The translations under genes were made by a program, and so were the position numbers. Shown here one piece after another: positions 11,754 to 23,500 of a DNA stretch of 64,000 nt (position 1 is the first letter of the stretch; every line of letters begins with the position of its first letter). Source of the DNA: Anisodus tanguticus (Eukaryota > Streptophyta > Magnoliopsida > Solanales > Solanaceae); assembly GCA_034509755.1 (NCBI GenBank), contig CM067542.1:16249001-16313000 (forward strand), read 5' to 3'. The notes beneath the pieces were generated by a model. That model ran no database searches and was not told the DNA's origin. It saw only the letters and a program-made list of their open reading frames with translations.

Positions 11754-12664
11754 TGTGGGATACAACAATTGCAGGAAAGGGGAAGTAAGTAAATATTACA
11801 AATGCTAGAAATGATAAACTACTTAAGATTACAACAAACTGGAAATAAATGATTACAAACTCCTTGTGATTTGCTGAGACGAGTGATGACACTCTGTCTT
11901 TAAGACAAGATTGCCCCGTATATATCATTTTACGGTGTCGGGCAATAGTCTCCCAAGATACAACAACAACTTAACAAATGAGCAAAGGAAACTCAAGTGT
12001 TACTCTTGAAGAACTTTGAATATAGAAAACTTGCTAGAGAGGAAGAAGAAGATTTCAGAAAATTTCCAAGTGTTGAGCAATTGAGCCAAAGACCTCAATT
12101 TATAGTGTAAGGAAATGACCCATCAACTATCCAACTAATGACCTTCAATAGCCATGTAATGACACTTATTGAGGGATTACATTCAGCCAAATAATGGCTT
12201 AATTCATGTGCCAAATAATGGAGATTCAATGCTCCAAAACCAGCCCAAAGAGTCAGAACTTTCCATCTTTCCGTCGCAGCATTCTGCCTCCGAAGCGCCG
12301 TGACTCTGAGAATTAGCGTCGCGATGCCTCGGCTGCAGTAGCCCAACCACCAATTAGTGTCGCGGCTCCGACGGTGTTGCGCCGCGGCCCTTCACGACTC
12401 CGCGACGATTTTCGACTCGTTTCATCTTACACTTCTTCCTTCGTTTACCAACGTGGAATACTTGTCATTTCGCCGACAACCGTCCATCATTCTATGTCTC
12501 AAACGTATTACGTATGTACCAATATCTCTTTCACTAATGAAATTTACGATACTTGGCACTACGTGTACACATGTGTGGAGACGACGTTTACGACGCGCGG
12601 GGCCCAATTATTCGAGTCATAAATAATGAGATAAACTTAATTCCACATTAGTAAATTTTCAACA
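11754..12664 (-). repeat. 5' LTR of copia C1
   Basis: 911 bp, highly similar to 6009-6937. It carries a TATA box at 12098-12104, a short hairpin (ATTGCCC paired with GGGCAAT, about 11912-11950) and the segment 11899-11912 discussed under findings. Differences from the other LTR include a few short indels in the GC-rich U3 part. Confidence 0.92.
12098..12104 (-). promoter_or_regulatory. TATA box of the C1 5' LTR
   Basis: CACTATAAATTGAGG on the minus strand. The same box is kept in the otherwise diverged C2 LTR (about 58120-58135) and in variant form in the solo LTR (about 17390-17400), which supports it as the real promoter. Confidence 0.65.
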
Positions 12665-12671
12665 TATTCTA

Positions 12672-12896
12672 AGTACGCTAGGTACGGCATTTCTTTTTAT
12701 AAGAGATTCAAAAGTGCCAGTATCCAAAACTCGTATAATAGATAACATGGACGGGAGGTAGTAATTAAATAGGAGAAATTTAATCAAGCAACGGTTAGTT
12801 AAACGGACTTTTCAGAAGAAAAAAAGAAGGAAAACTAAGGACCAAAATAACGAGAAGACCAAGACTTAGAGAAAGAAATGCCGTACCTAGCGTACT
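12672..12896. repeat. 24-bp perfect inverted repeat upstream of the NIMIN gene
   Basis: AGTACGCTAGGTACGGCATT and four further bases at 12672-12695 return as the exact reverse complement at 12873-12896. The interval of about 225 bp lies between the copia C1 LTR and the NIMIN start (-385 to -161). Size and arms resemble a small MITE or fold-back element; no target duplication was identified. Confidence 0.7.
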
Positions 12897-13056
12897 GGCA
12901 CTTTGGCATGTTATGTATGTTGAGCAACAGCGGGGAAGCAACCACGAAGTTGCACAATTAAGAATGAACTTTTTTTCCAATTAAGTAGGTACATGTTCGT
13001 GCATTGATACTCAGTAATGGTGACATATTTCCATTGGCACCACAACATATCGTTCG

Positions 13057-13479
13057 ATGGAAAGATCATTAGGCCAAATTTCTGATAGCAAGAAGAGGAA
13101 GGAGTGTCCCGAACTAGATGATTATGGCGACGATGAAGAAGAGGAGAAGATGGAGAAGTTTTATGAAATCATCCGAAGCTTTAGATCTGCTCGCGGCCAC
13201 TTGATTTCTAATAGTAACATCATCATGACCAAAAATGTCGAAACTACGGAACACAAAATAGTAGAAAATATCGAGCTCATCAAGAAGAAAAAGAAGAAGA
13301 AAACTGATGATAAGGAAAAGGAGGCTGTTGTGGCAACTATGTGTACTGAACATGATCAGACCAATGAATTGCTAGGGAGCAAGGGAACGACAACCCTTGA
13401 AGTTACTTTGAATATCGATGAGCATCGAGGCGATCAAGATCATGACACACACGGTTTAGATCTTAATCTTTCACTTTAG
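13057..13479 (+). CDS. NIMIN-type NPR1-interacting protein (NIMIN2-like)
   Basis: This is an intronless 140-residue protein. Residues 25-46 form the acidic-to-helical core (DDEEEEKMEKFYEIIRSFR) that is the hallmark of NIMIN (NIM1/NPR1-interacting) proteins. A Lys-rich stretch around residues 75-85 could be a nuclear signal. The protein ends in LDLNLSL (134-140), an LxLxL EAR repression motif. NIMINs are small nuclear proteins that bind NPR1, the salicylic acid co-activator, and damp PR gene expression; that function is family knowledge. The first ATG at 13057 fits the family length of roughly 100-150 residues. A copia C1 LTR ends 392 bp upstream and a 24-bp inverted repeat sits in the promoter. 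No obvious TGACG (as-1) element was seen close upstream. The paralogue (1, 2 or 3) is not certain. Confidence 0.85.
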   Translation: MERSLGQISDSKKRKECPELDDYGDDEEEEKMEKFYEIIRSFRSARGHLISNSNIIMTKNVETTEHKIVENIELIKKKKKKKTDDKEKEAVVATMCTEHDQTNELLGSKGTTTLEVTLNIDEHRGDQDHDTHGLDLNLSL

Positions 13480-14200
13480 TTAATTGTTTCTATCTTATGG
13501 TTGATGAAAGTTGCAAATTTGCAATTCTACCTTTTAAATTTGAAAAAAGAAGTGTCGTTGGGAATTCTCCTAGCCTAGGTACTACTTATATGCTCTATAT
13601 TGTATCATGCAGAATGTAGAGACATATCCAAGAATTTAATTAATAGTTTCTGGAGTACTATCGCACCGATTGTTTACTTCTTCGTGATAATTGATGTAAA
13701 TTGAATTTAGTGTGTCGTACGGCAGGCTAAGGTTGCGTACAATATACTTTTGTAGTCTAGCCTTTTTCCGAATTCTGCGCATAGCAGAAGTTTAGTGCAT
13801 CGAGTTGTCCTTTGTGTTGTAAGGCAATGAGTGAACCTGCACCTATTGCCTGCAACATACGTCAGACACTAGTATTGGGTCAATAGTCTATGTTGTTCGG
13901 ACTCTCCAAAATTGATGCCGCATCCGTATCGGTCCTCCAAAAGCACTACGTTTGGAGGATGCGATAAACACCCGACTACAATTGCATCATATACAATAGT
14001 TGATCTCATTGAAGAACACCACTATTGAAATTTTTTATCTTGTAAAAAGGTTTGTTGAAGAAGACAAAATAGGTCTATTAGATTTTGAAGGTTTGATTTG
14101 AATCTCACAATTAGAAGTTGATGGGATTGATATTAGAAGGTTGTATATCAAATTTGGAGTCATTTGGTATTGATTTGATCCAACTTTGAAGCAAAAATGT
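13480..14200. other. NIMIN 3' flank and spacer with decayed repeats
   Basis: Apart from the SINE-like piece at 13705-13835, the segment 13885-13995 (GTTGTTCGGACTCTCC, TCCTCCAAAAGC, TTTGGAGGATGCG) looks like part of a small fold-back repeat. No gene is seen. Confidence 0.45.
13705..13835 (+). mobile_element. SINE-like 3' fragment
   Basis: GGCTAAGGTTGCGTACAATA, CTGCGCATAGCAGAAG and TTTAGTGCATCGAGTTGTCC in this order match the 3' body of plant SINEs found in Solanaceae (GGxTGCGTAC ... CGCATAGCGGGAGCTTAGTGCACC). The RNA polymerase III box A is not evident, so the copy is 5'-truncated or decayed. Confidence 0.6.
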
Positions 14201-14828
14201 CACTACTAAAAATCACTATTTTTTCATTAAAATTTCTCACTAAAAAATATTCAATGTTTATTCGGTTAACTGTCCACCCAGTCAAATGCAAAAAACACAG
14301 TAGAATCACGCAACACACGCTACGGTGTGCTTCCTGCTCGCGAGGAAAGAAAGAAGAGCGAAAAGAGTTCAGTTCAGATTTGACTGTTTGCAACATGGGA
14401 GCAGATCCCCGATATTTTGATTCTCATTGATATAAGAAAAAATAGTACTATTTTATATGTCCCAAATTATGTGATACATTTTCTTTTTTAGTCTGTCACA
14501 AAAAGAATGATATATTTATATATTTAGAAATAATTTAATTTAAAAGAGTCACACGAATATCTATGGCTTGTTTTAGATCACAAGTTCCAAAAATTCTTTC
14601 TTTCTTAAACTATGTGCCTAATCAAACTATATCACATAAATTAGGACGGATGGAGTAGTATTTTCACACGAAATAATTAAAAAGTTTTCTAGTGTTTCAA
14701 TAGGAATATGTTTCACACCATGCGTTTCCTAGTGGGTTGGTTCTGTAGGAATGAGATGGAAAAATTATGTTTTATAACACAAATTTCTCACTGAATGTCG
14801 GCGAAAAAAACCTCTATTTCTAGTAGTG
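14201..14828. mobile_element. CACTA-like non-autonomous element
   Basis: The left end reads CACTACTAAAAATCAC and the right end, reverse-complemented, reads CACTACTAGAAATAGAGG, the classic CACTA terminus. There is no transposase. A Stowaway MITE (14448-14655) sits inside. The 3-bp flanks do not match, so the boundary call is moderate. Confidence 0.55.
14448..14655. mobile_element. Stowaway-type MITE
   Basis: The right end reverse-complemented reads CTCCATCCGTCCTAATTTAT; the left end reads CTATTTTATATGTCCCAAAT. It is flanked by TA on both sides (14446-14447, 14656-14657) and is 208 bp long. Confidence 0.7.
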
Positions 14829-16791
14829 CACATTGGTGGAAATTTTACACAACATGTTATAGCGACCCATCAAAGTTTTCTGATCAATTCTGACAATTTG
14901 TTAGAATTTTCATGCTACAAATGTTAGTGATGCGTCAAAATTTAGCCAAAAATCCTGGCGATCATCATAAATTTTTGTTAGTGCAATTTTTGTGATTGAA
15001 AAGATCATAGCGATTCATTAGGATTTGTGGCCAGAATGTTGACGATCACCGTACCTTGTTATTAAAATAAGTTTTGCCCAATATTAATGCGCTAGGATTT
15101 TTCTCCTTCATTGGTGAATCAATTAGTAATATAATCCTTTTTTCAACCCGGCTAAAATTTAAATGATGGCATTGAAAGATTTTATTTGTGCAAATGACCC
15201 CAGTTTAGCACATTTGGACCCGGAGTTGATATATTGGGCTTTATATCATTCGGGCTCTTATATCAAAGATACGTCGGAGATAACAGGGTGATGACTCCCA
15301 TTCTCGCTATATTCCCTTTTTCGGAATACGATCCAATACAAACAACAATTTCTTCCCCTAATCATGTTATTTTTACTTTTTTCTTTCTTTCTGATTTATT
15401 TTCTTAAGTTGATAATGGTTTGTGAAAGATGCATGTAATTCAACTCGTGGAATTATTTTTAGGCAAAATACATAATTTCCACTTTAAAATTGTCCCGAAA
15501 TGTCGAGTTCATACTTTAATTAATCTAATGATCTATTATTCCCGTACACATTTAAAAAGTGAATTTAATACGACACAATTTTTTTTTAAAAAATGACGCG
15601 TCTTGATTAAAATTCATTTGTTTATTCTATTTTTTATTACAAAAAAATAGATTTTTGTACACCCCTCCCCCTCCCCAACCCACTCCGCTCCCTTTCTTCT
15701 TCATCTATGCACCCTCACGCCTCCTGCTCTTTCCTTTTTTCCCCCATTCTCTCTACTGGTCTCTCTCTTATGAGAGATGGAGTGGTGGGGTAATTTAGTG
15801 ATGAAGAAGATATAATTATTAAAAAAATTTAATGATTAATTAGTGTAAATATGTAACAAAAGAATTCTACATTTGTTCTTAGCCAAGAATTTCATGTAAT
15901 ACGAACTCCATCGATCCCTTTTGGGTCTGTTTCTTCCATTTCTGTTGTTCCCATTGACAGTGATGATTTTTCTTGCTGGGGGGTTTTTGGGTGGAGAAAA
16001 AGATAAATGATTTCAGAATTTGGAAGTTTTGTTAATTTGAATAATTAATTAAAAAATCAAATGATTAAAGAAAAGTCAAAATTTAGAAGTTTATTTATGT
16101 GACACGGTGTTGACATGGTGAGCGAGTGCTTCTGTGCAATTGATTATATATGTATTAAGGGATAAATAAATTTACTTTTTAATTGTTTAAGGGGGTAATA
16201 AATGACTTGTTGAAGTGTAAAATCGACTTTTCAATTATAATTCAGGAGGTATGTATCTTGCCTTATTTCTATTTTAAACCTTTTGAGTCTTTCTGTCCCT
16301 CAAACAACTTTAGGTGCGGTTGTGACTTTCTCAGTTTTTTTAAAAGTTATAAAAACTTAGAACTTATAGTAGTTGTACTTTAGTTTCTAAGTTAAATTTT
16401 ATTATTAAATAATAAGGAATCCATAGGAAAACCCCGGTTGTAAAATAGATTTATTTAATCTCTTCCTCCAAATTATTGCATTTTTCTTACTGAAGGGTGC
16501 TTATTTTATATTTTATATCACTCTTAAACAGTCATTTGTTGACTATACAAGTATTCGCTTGTTTTAGCTTTTTTGTGTGTGAAAATATAATTACTGAGAT
16601 GAACAATAATAGAGACACGTATATTTGAGTCGTCGATTTCATCCTTTTTAAGGGGTAAAGAAAAATTGCTATCTGAAATTTATTTTTTCCATAACAGACG
16701 GTGATGTATTTTAACTGATCGTTATATTTTGGTGATGACCGAGTACAATTCGTCTATACAGGAATAATTTCTGATAAATTCATGCTTCAAC
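14829..16791. other. Gene-free AT-rich spacer
   Basis: Nothing coding is recognised. Several short A- or T-rich tracts and a pyrimidine-rich stretch (15655-15770) are present. Confidence 0.5.
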
Positions 16792-18092
16792 TGTTGGTTA
16801 CTATTGTAGTAAAGCAGTACGAGAAGTAAATAAATATTACAAGTGTTCGAAAGGATGAACAAACATTCAATATTCAGAAATTGAATCTTGTTGAACAAAT
16901 AGACCAATGTTGATAACTGTCGCAAACTTGTTATGTCTTGAATCTTGATAACCTGAAATCAAGAAACAACTAAATCTGGATGGTTACAACGTTATGTGTT
17001 GAGTCGAGTGATTGCACTCTGTCCTTAAGACAATATTGCCCCGTATATATGCTTTTACATTAGCGGACAATAGTCTCCCAAAATAAAACAACACTTTAAT
17101 CTCAACACTACAAAGCCAATAGGTTGAGTCTAACGAAGAAAACAAATATGAATCGACTTGCTGAAGAAATGGAAAAGGAAGGAAGAGTTTCTGTTTTCTC
17201 TTCTGTTTTGTCTCTGTGTATATAGTGTGTCTGTTGTGTATATCTTGTGTATATGCTCACTTTGTTTTTCATCACCTTGTTTGGTGTATATTTTCGTGAT
17301 TTGTTCGCAATGGTTTTGTTCTTCGTTTTGTGCTTGCTTTTAGTGCTATTTTTCTGTCTGTATGTGTCATCCACAATTGAGCCAAAACAACTCAATATAT
17401 AGCATGGAGGAGGGCTGTTCAACTGCCCAAAACATGGTTGTTAATGGCCATTAGGGAAGGTTGTAATGGTCGGTTTAATGCCATGAAGGAGGGCTGATTA
17501 TGGTCATTGAAGGAGGTTGTTTATGGATGAGTTAACAGCCAAGTTAATGGCTGGTTAATGCTCCAGAAAACAGCCCAAACGGTAGGCAGAAAGTTTCTGC
17601 CTTCCGTCACTCCCAAAATCAACTTTTCAGAAACTCTAGGGACCAAACTGTAAATATTAAGCAACTTGGGGTCCAAAAAGATAATATCACAAAGTGACCG
17701 TGACTGGACGGGCGGGCGGCGGCGCGCGTGGGGGCTTAGCCTTGAACCCAAGCACATCTAGGTCATCCCTCCTTTAAACACATGGGATACCTCTTGGGGT
17801 CCCAAACCCTTTACCACTTTAGAGACTTATAAAGAGAGCAATTCTTCTTTTTCCCACCGATGTGGTAGATTTGTCTCACACCATATTTTCATGCCTCAAA
17901 CACCTTACTTAGTGGACCAATATCTCTTTCATTTCTCAACGAAATTTGACGATTCTTGGCCCTACGGTCATCTACTCACTTAGTAGATTATGCATGTGAG
18001 AAGAGACAAAGCCTCCAACATGCGGAACACTAAGTGTTTAATTCATTAAATATGGGTGGACGCACCTCCCCGACAAAGGCAAATTTCCAACA
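16792..18092 (-). repeat. Solo LTR related to copia family C
   Basis: The 1301-bp segment begins TGTTGG and ends CCAACA and is flanked by perfect TCAAC target duplications (16787-16791, 18093-18097). On the minus strand it carries the family C core: GGGAGACTATTGTCC, TATATACGGGGCAATA and TTGTCTTAA (about 17010-17090), plus a TATA-like box near 17390. No internal coding DNA is present, so it probably arose by LTR-LTR recombination. It is closer to the C2 LTR (56715-58399) than to C1. Confidence 0.9.
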
Positions 18093-18097
18093 TCAAC

Positions 18098-19186
18098 TTG
18101 AGTTGATTTTTTTCAGAAAAATCATTTAATGAAGTTATGTTGGTAATTTATCAGTCAATTGAGGTAATTTCCACTCTCATGTTTCTATTCATCTTATATA
18201 CCAAGTAGTACTAACCTTTTTCCTATATATACCAAGTAAATTCAATATGGATTACAATTAAAAGAATTTTGATTTTAGTTTCCAAAAATAAGCTGGTATG
18301 TTCAAGTGTTCCTCACAATTTCTTTTTTCCTTCTTTTGTTTACCGTTGCTTTATCTATCCTATACTTTTTTCCTGGAAGGGAAGAGGAAGACAGTGAAAG
18401 TTGTATTCCTACATAGCGTCTGAAAGATTTTCACTGATGTAAATCTAGTTAGGAGATTTTACCCGAAGCTAAACGTCTGTATCAATATGACTTGAATTAC
18501 TGGTGATTGGAAATCTTCAAACTCACAAGATGTATGATTGTTTTCTAAACCCTTCGATGATGTATAGATAACTAACAAGACGGATGATTGATTCCACAGC
18601 CTAAAAATCCATTTGATGATGTAGATATAACTAACCCTGTCGTTCTGTAGACGATTTAAAATATGTCTTTCAACACCCACAATGATATTTATATAGAAAG
18701 TCTTAGAGCTAAAATTTGATGGTTTAACATCACACGTGAGAGGCAGATAAACCATGCAGATTAACTAATGGGCCAACTCACTTAACTATAGGTGTATTAG
18801 GCTCATTTTTTTTTTCTAACATTCACTTATACAATTAGAATATAAATCATGATTAGTTTGTAGAATTCCCTTTAGGGGTGGCTGGTTCAAGAAGTTCTAA
18901 CTCATTTTAAGATGTTATAACTATTTATGACTTGAACCTCTTGCGCATTTCTTCAGGAGTACTCAAGAGCTAATTAATGAAAGAAACGTCATGATTAAGG
19001 CCAAATAATAATTACAAGGTGGTCCGAAAAAAGTCAATGCTGAAATTATCAGACTAAAGGTGCGTCACAAATCTAAAACACAAAAATAATTAAAAGAAGT
19101 AGCTAGAAGAAATAGGGATCTGTTAGTTGTTGCACAGCTTCAACAGTGTGACGTTGAAATAGTGGTTTCATTTTGTATATGGGGTC
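18098..19186. other. Gene-free spacer
   Basis: AT-rich sequence with no recognised coding or repeat boundary. Confidence 0.5.
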
Positions 19187-19191
19187 CCAAC

Positions 19192-19364
19192 TAATAGAAT
19201 ATTTTTTAATATTCTTTCATTAATTGTATATGTCTTATTTTAGTTACAATTATAATTCTTTTGTAATTATGTTAATTAGTTACCTATTTGTATCAAAGTA
19301 AAAATTTTTGTAATCTTATATATGTAAATCATTCATCAATAAAATCAAAGAATATATTCTTTTA
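19192..19364 (+). repeat. 5' LTR of copia B
   Basis: It starts TAATAGAATATT and ends ATTCTTTTA. It aligns along its length with 23820-23996 and with the reverse of 38002-38176. Confidence 0.9.
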
Positions 19365-19550
19365 AAGTATCAATAGCCTAAAACTACAAACTCTACCCTA
19401 GCCGCCGATACACCTTCTCGGCCGCCATTTTTTCTCTACGTCGGAACCCTAGCCGCCGACCACTCTCGCCCGCCCCCCATCTTTTCCCCACGACGGAACC
19501 CTAGTTTTTCGACCATTCTCCCTCCCTCTTCCTCCTAAATTTTCTCTTCC

Positions 19551-20504
19551 ATGGTTGACAAAATCAAATTTCATCCGACACTTGACGTAAAAAACATTTA
19601 AAACTTCATCCATGTGACTCTTGAAATGGAAAAGGGTCAATACTCTTCGTAGGCGGAGCTTTTTAAAATCCATTGTCTTGTTTACGAAGTTATCGACCAC
19701 ATCACTCCCACGCGAAGTCCATAGACGTACCATCGACTTCGACTTCTGATGATGCACTCGGATCTCGTTTGGACGTAGCCGTCCTCCAGTGGATATACGA
19801 CACGATATCTAATGATCTGTTGCACACCATCATTGAGACCGATGTCACTGCCCGCCAAACGTGGGAACGTTTGGACAGTATTTTCACGACAACAAAACTC
19901 AACGAGCGTTATACATTGAAAATCAGTTCAAGGACGTTCATCAGGACAATTTCCCAAACGTGTTTGCCTATTGTCAAGAACTCAAGATGTTTGCCGACCG
20001 ACTCTCCAACATCGGCGCACCAGTCACTAATCATCGATTGGTCATGCAACTTATTGCAGGTTTGAACAAATCCTATGATGGTGTTGCCACCATCGTTCAG
20101 CAATGCACGTTATTACCTCCGTTTTATGAGGCCCGTTCGAAGCTCATCCTTTAGAAAACTCAAAAAATCAAGCGTATCACCATTCGGGCCAACATTGCCG
20201 ACGCCGCCCTCACCACCACCGTCGGGACCTCCGCCGATGGTAGGGCCTCCCGGTTCGGCAACCAGAACCGTTGGCCAGAGGACCCGCAACAGTCCGCTTC
20301 CTCCCGTAACAACTGCCGGAGTAGCAGTCCGGCAAGCGCCGTGGATGAAGACATTTCGGCAACAACGAAGCGTGAAGGGGTAGTCCCCACCACCAAAAAC
20401 AGCCAACAACGATCGCGGTAGTGGCAGCATCCTCCAACTTGGCTGCCTATCCGCCGTGGGCCCCACCGTCATGGGTCCTCCCCTTTTCTTGTATACAACA
20501 TCCT
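19551..20504 (+). pseudogene. Copia B gag
   Basis: The ATG at 19551 is followed in broken frames by FHPTLD, the AVLQWIYDTISNDLLHTII block (about 19780-19840), NVFAYCQELKMFADRLSNIG and PPFYEARSKLIL (to 20154), then a Pro/Gly/Arg-rich tail. No CCHC zinc knuckle is seen. Stops and indels interrupt it at several points. The UBN2-type gag fold is inferred from family resemblance. Confidence 0.8.
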
Positions 20505-20505
20505 C

Positions 20506-23500
20506 GTGGACTCCACCTCAGAACCGACAGGCCCAACATGTCATACTTGGGCCACGTCCATAATAGGCCTATACATTAGAGGCCCCCCATCGACTTATGC
20601 ACCGATTAACATTGAGGCAGCTATGAGTAAAATGTCACTCAACAATCCAGACGAAAATTGGTATATGGACATAGGCGTCACATCTCACATTATGGCATCA
20701 CAAGGTACTCTCTCGTCTTATTCCAATTTGAGTAATTTAAATCGGAATATTATCGTTGGTAGTGGACAATGCATTCTCATCCGTGGTAATGGTCATTCCT
20801 CCCTATCCCCACCACATCTACCACTAATCTTAAAAAATATCCTTCATGCCCCTAAACTCATTAAGAATCTAATCTCCGTGCGACGTTTCATAATAAACAA
20901 TTGGGTTTCCCTTGACTTTGATCCTTTTGGTTTTACTATAAAGAATTTTACGACATGGAGATTAATAATGACATATGACAGCACCGGAGATCTCTACCCT
21001 ATTTCAAACGCCGTCTATAATCCAGCCTCAGGTCCCTTAACCTTTGCTGCTCTTTCGTCTTCCTTATGGCATTCTAGATTAGGACATCCGAGAGACTCTG
21101 TTTTACGCTCTCTTAGGAAAAATAATTTTATTAATTGCAACTGTATTTCTATGATTCCTATATGTGAATCTTGCATTTTTGGAAAACATGTCAAATTATC
21201 ATTTTCTACATCCACAAATTGTAATTTAATGCCTTTCGATATCATACATAGTGATTTGTGGATATCCCCTATTTTGAGTACGGCTGGCCATCGATATTAT
21301 GTGTTGTTTTTGGACGATTATTCCAACTTTCTATGGAATTTTCCAAATGGAAATAAATCCCAGGTCTACCCCATTTTTTCTTTATTTAGTATTTTCGTAA
21401 AAACACAATTTGAAAATAGTATTAAATGTTTTCAATGTGACAATGACAGAAAATTTGATAATAACCAATTCAAACAGTTTTGCTCAAAAAATGGTCTTAC
21501 CTTTCATTTTTCCTGCCCTTACAAATCCTCCCAAAATGGTAAAGTCGAACGGAAAATCCAAACCATAAACAACCTTATTCGTGCCCTACTTGCTCACGCC
21601 TCAATTCCCCTTTAATTATGGCATTACATGCTCTCCATGGCTACCTATCTCATAAACATAATCCTAAATAAGTCTCTAGCTCAACGGTCGCCCACTCAAG
21701 TTCTGTTTCGTAGGAACCCCTCCTACCAACACTTGCGTATTTTTGGATGTCTTTGTTACCCTCTCCATCCGACCACTCATAAACTCCAACCCCGATCTTC
21801 CCCGTGTGTATTTCTAGGTTATCCTGCCAATCATCGTGGTTACTCGTGCTATGACTTGTCGAGCCGTATAATTATTATTTCATGTCATGTCCTATTTGAT
21901 GAGTCTCAATTCTCATTTCCTCTCTACACTCGCCACCTCGACATTCCTATGGCTTCGTAGATGATGGCCTAAACCCTCTTATAATTCACCATTTACATAG
22001 TCCACCGTCCCAGACCCCGACATCCGCCACCACCTCGGCCAGTCCGGGACTAGCTGTCTCACCCGGTTCTACAAACGATGGCCCAGAACAACCCGCCTCA
22101 GGGTGATTCCGTAGCCACCTCTCGGCAAATCGAGGTTCGGCTAGCCAATACCTTCACCCCTGCCCTTCCTCTTCTTCCCGAAAGTCGGCAAACCCCGCAT
22201 CCCGCCCGATACACACTCTCGGACTATGGAAACCTGTGTCATGCACGGAATTTATAAACCTAAATGACTGTTTAACCTTTCCGTTTCAGTTGTCCCTTCC
22301 CTGTCCCTCGTAACTCGAAGGATGCCTTGTACGACCCTAATTGGAAAGCCTCGATGATTGACAAATATAATGCTCTTATTGATAATAAGACGTGGGACCT
22401 AGTACCCCATCCACCTGATGCTAACATTATTCGTTCTATGTAGATTTTTAGATATAAAAAGAAATCTAATGGTTCTTTTGAGAGGTACAAGGCTCGACTT
22501 GTAGGTGATGGCAGGTCTCAACAGGTGGGAGTGAATTGTGATGAAACGTTCAACCCGATCGTAAAGCCTGCAACCATTCGGACCGTCCTCAGCATTACCA
22601 TATCCAAGTCTTGGCACATTCATCAGCTTGATGTCAAGAATGCCTTCTTACATGGGGATATTCATGAAACAATATATATGAATCAGCCTATGAGTTTCAG
22701 GGATCCTATTCATCCGGATTATGTGTGTCTATTGCGGAAATCACTCTATGGCCTGAAACTGGCTCCTCGAGCATGGTACCAGCGGTTCGCCGATTATGTC
22801 TCCTCTTTCAGTTTTTCACACAGCATATCCGATCATTCCCTGATCATCTACAACAAGGGTACAAACATGGCTTACCTATTATTATATGTGATGACATCAT
22901 CCTCACCACATTATCTGATGCTCTCCGCCGGTCCATTATGTCTCTCATTTCCTCTGAGTTTGCTATGAAAGATTTGGGCCCTCTGAGTTATTTCTTGGGC
23001 ATCTCTGTCACTCGACATTCTGGCGGCCTATTTATATGTCAGAAGAAGTACACCAAAGAGATCCTTGATCGTACAGACATGACATCTTGCAAACTATCCC
23101 ACGCGCCTATAGACACCAATTCCAAGCTCAACGTTGATTCTGGCCCTTCATATTCAGACCCGACTCACTATCGTAGTCCTGGCTGGGGCCTTGCAGTACC
23201 TCACATTCACGAGACCAGACATATCATATGTCTTGCAACAAATCTGTTTGCACATGCACAATCCGACAAAAGCACACATGCATGCCCTCAAACGTATTTT
23301 ACGATACGTCCAAGGTACACTTCACTATTACATCTATACAGGTCTTCGATCACTGGTCTCACTGTTTATTCTGATGCTGATTGGGGTGTATGTCCTGACA
23401 CCCGATGCTTCACGTCTGATTATTGCGTTTTCCTTGGAGATAACCTATTGTCTTGGTCTTCCAAAAGGCAATATACACTATCCCGAGGTGTTGTCAACGT

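Larger units (their letters stand above)
6009..12664 (-). mobile_element. Ty1/copia retrotransposon family C1, complete structure, decayed coding
   Basis: The two LTRs (6009-6937 and 11754-12664) are in the same orientation and begin TGTTG and end CCCACA on the minus strand. Flanking pentamers TATTT (6004-6008) and TATTC (12665-12669) form a target duplication with one mismatch. Inside, minus-strand order is gag, zinc knuckle, protease, integrase, RT, RNase H, which is the copia order. About 600 bp of non-coding DNA separates the end of RNase H from the polypurine tract (AAGAGGGAAT) at 6938-6948. Catalytic residues are mutated, so the copy is inactive. The NIMIN gene starts 392 bp to its right. 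Confidence 0.92.
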
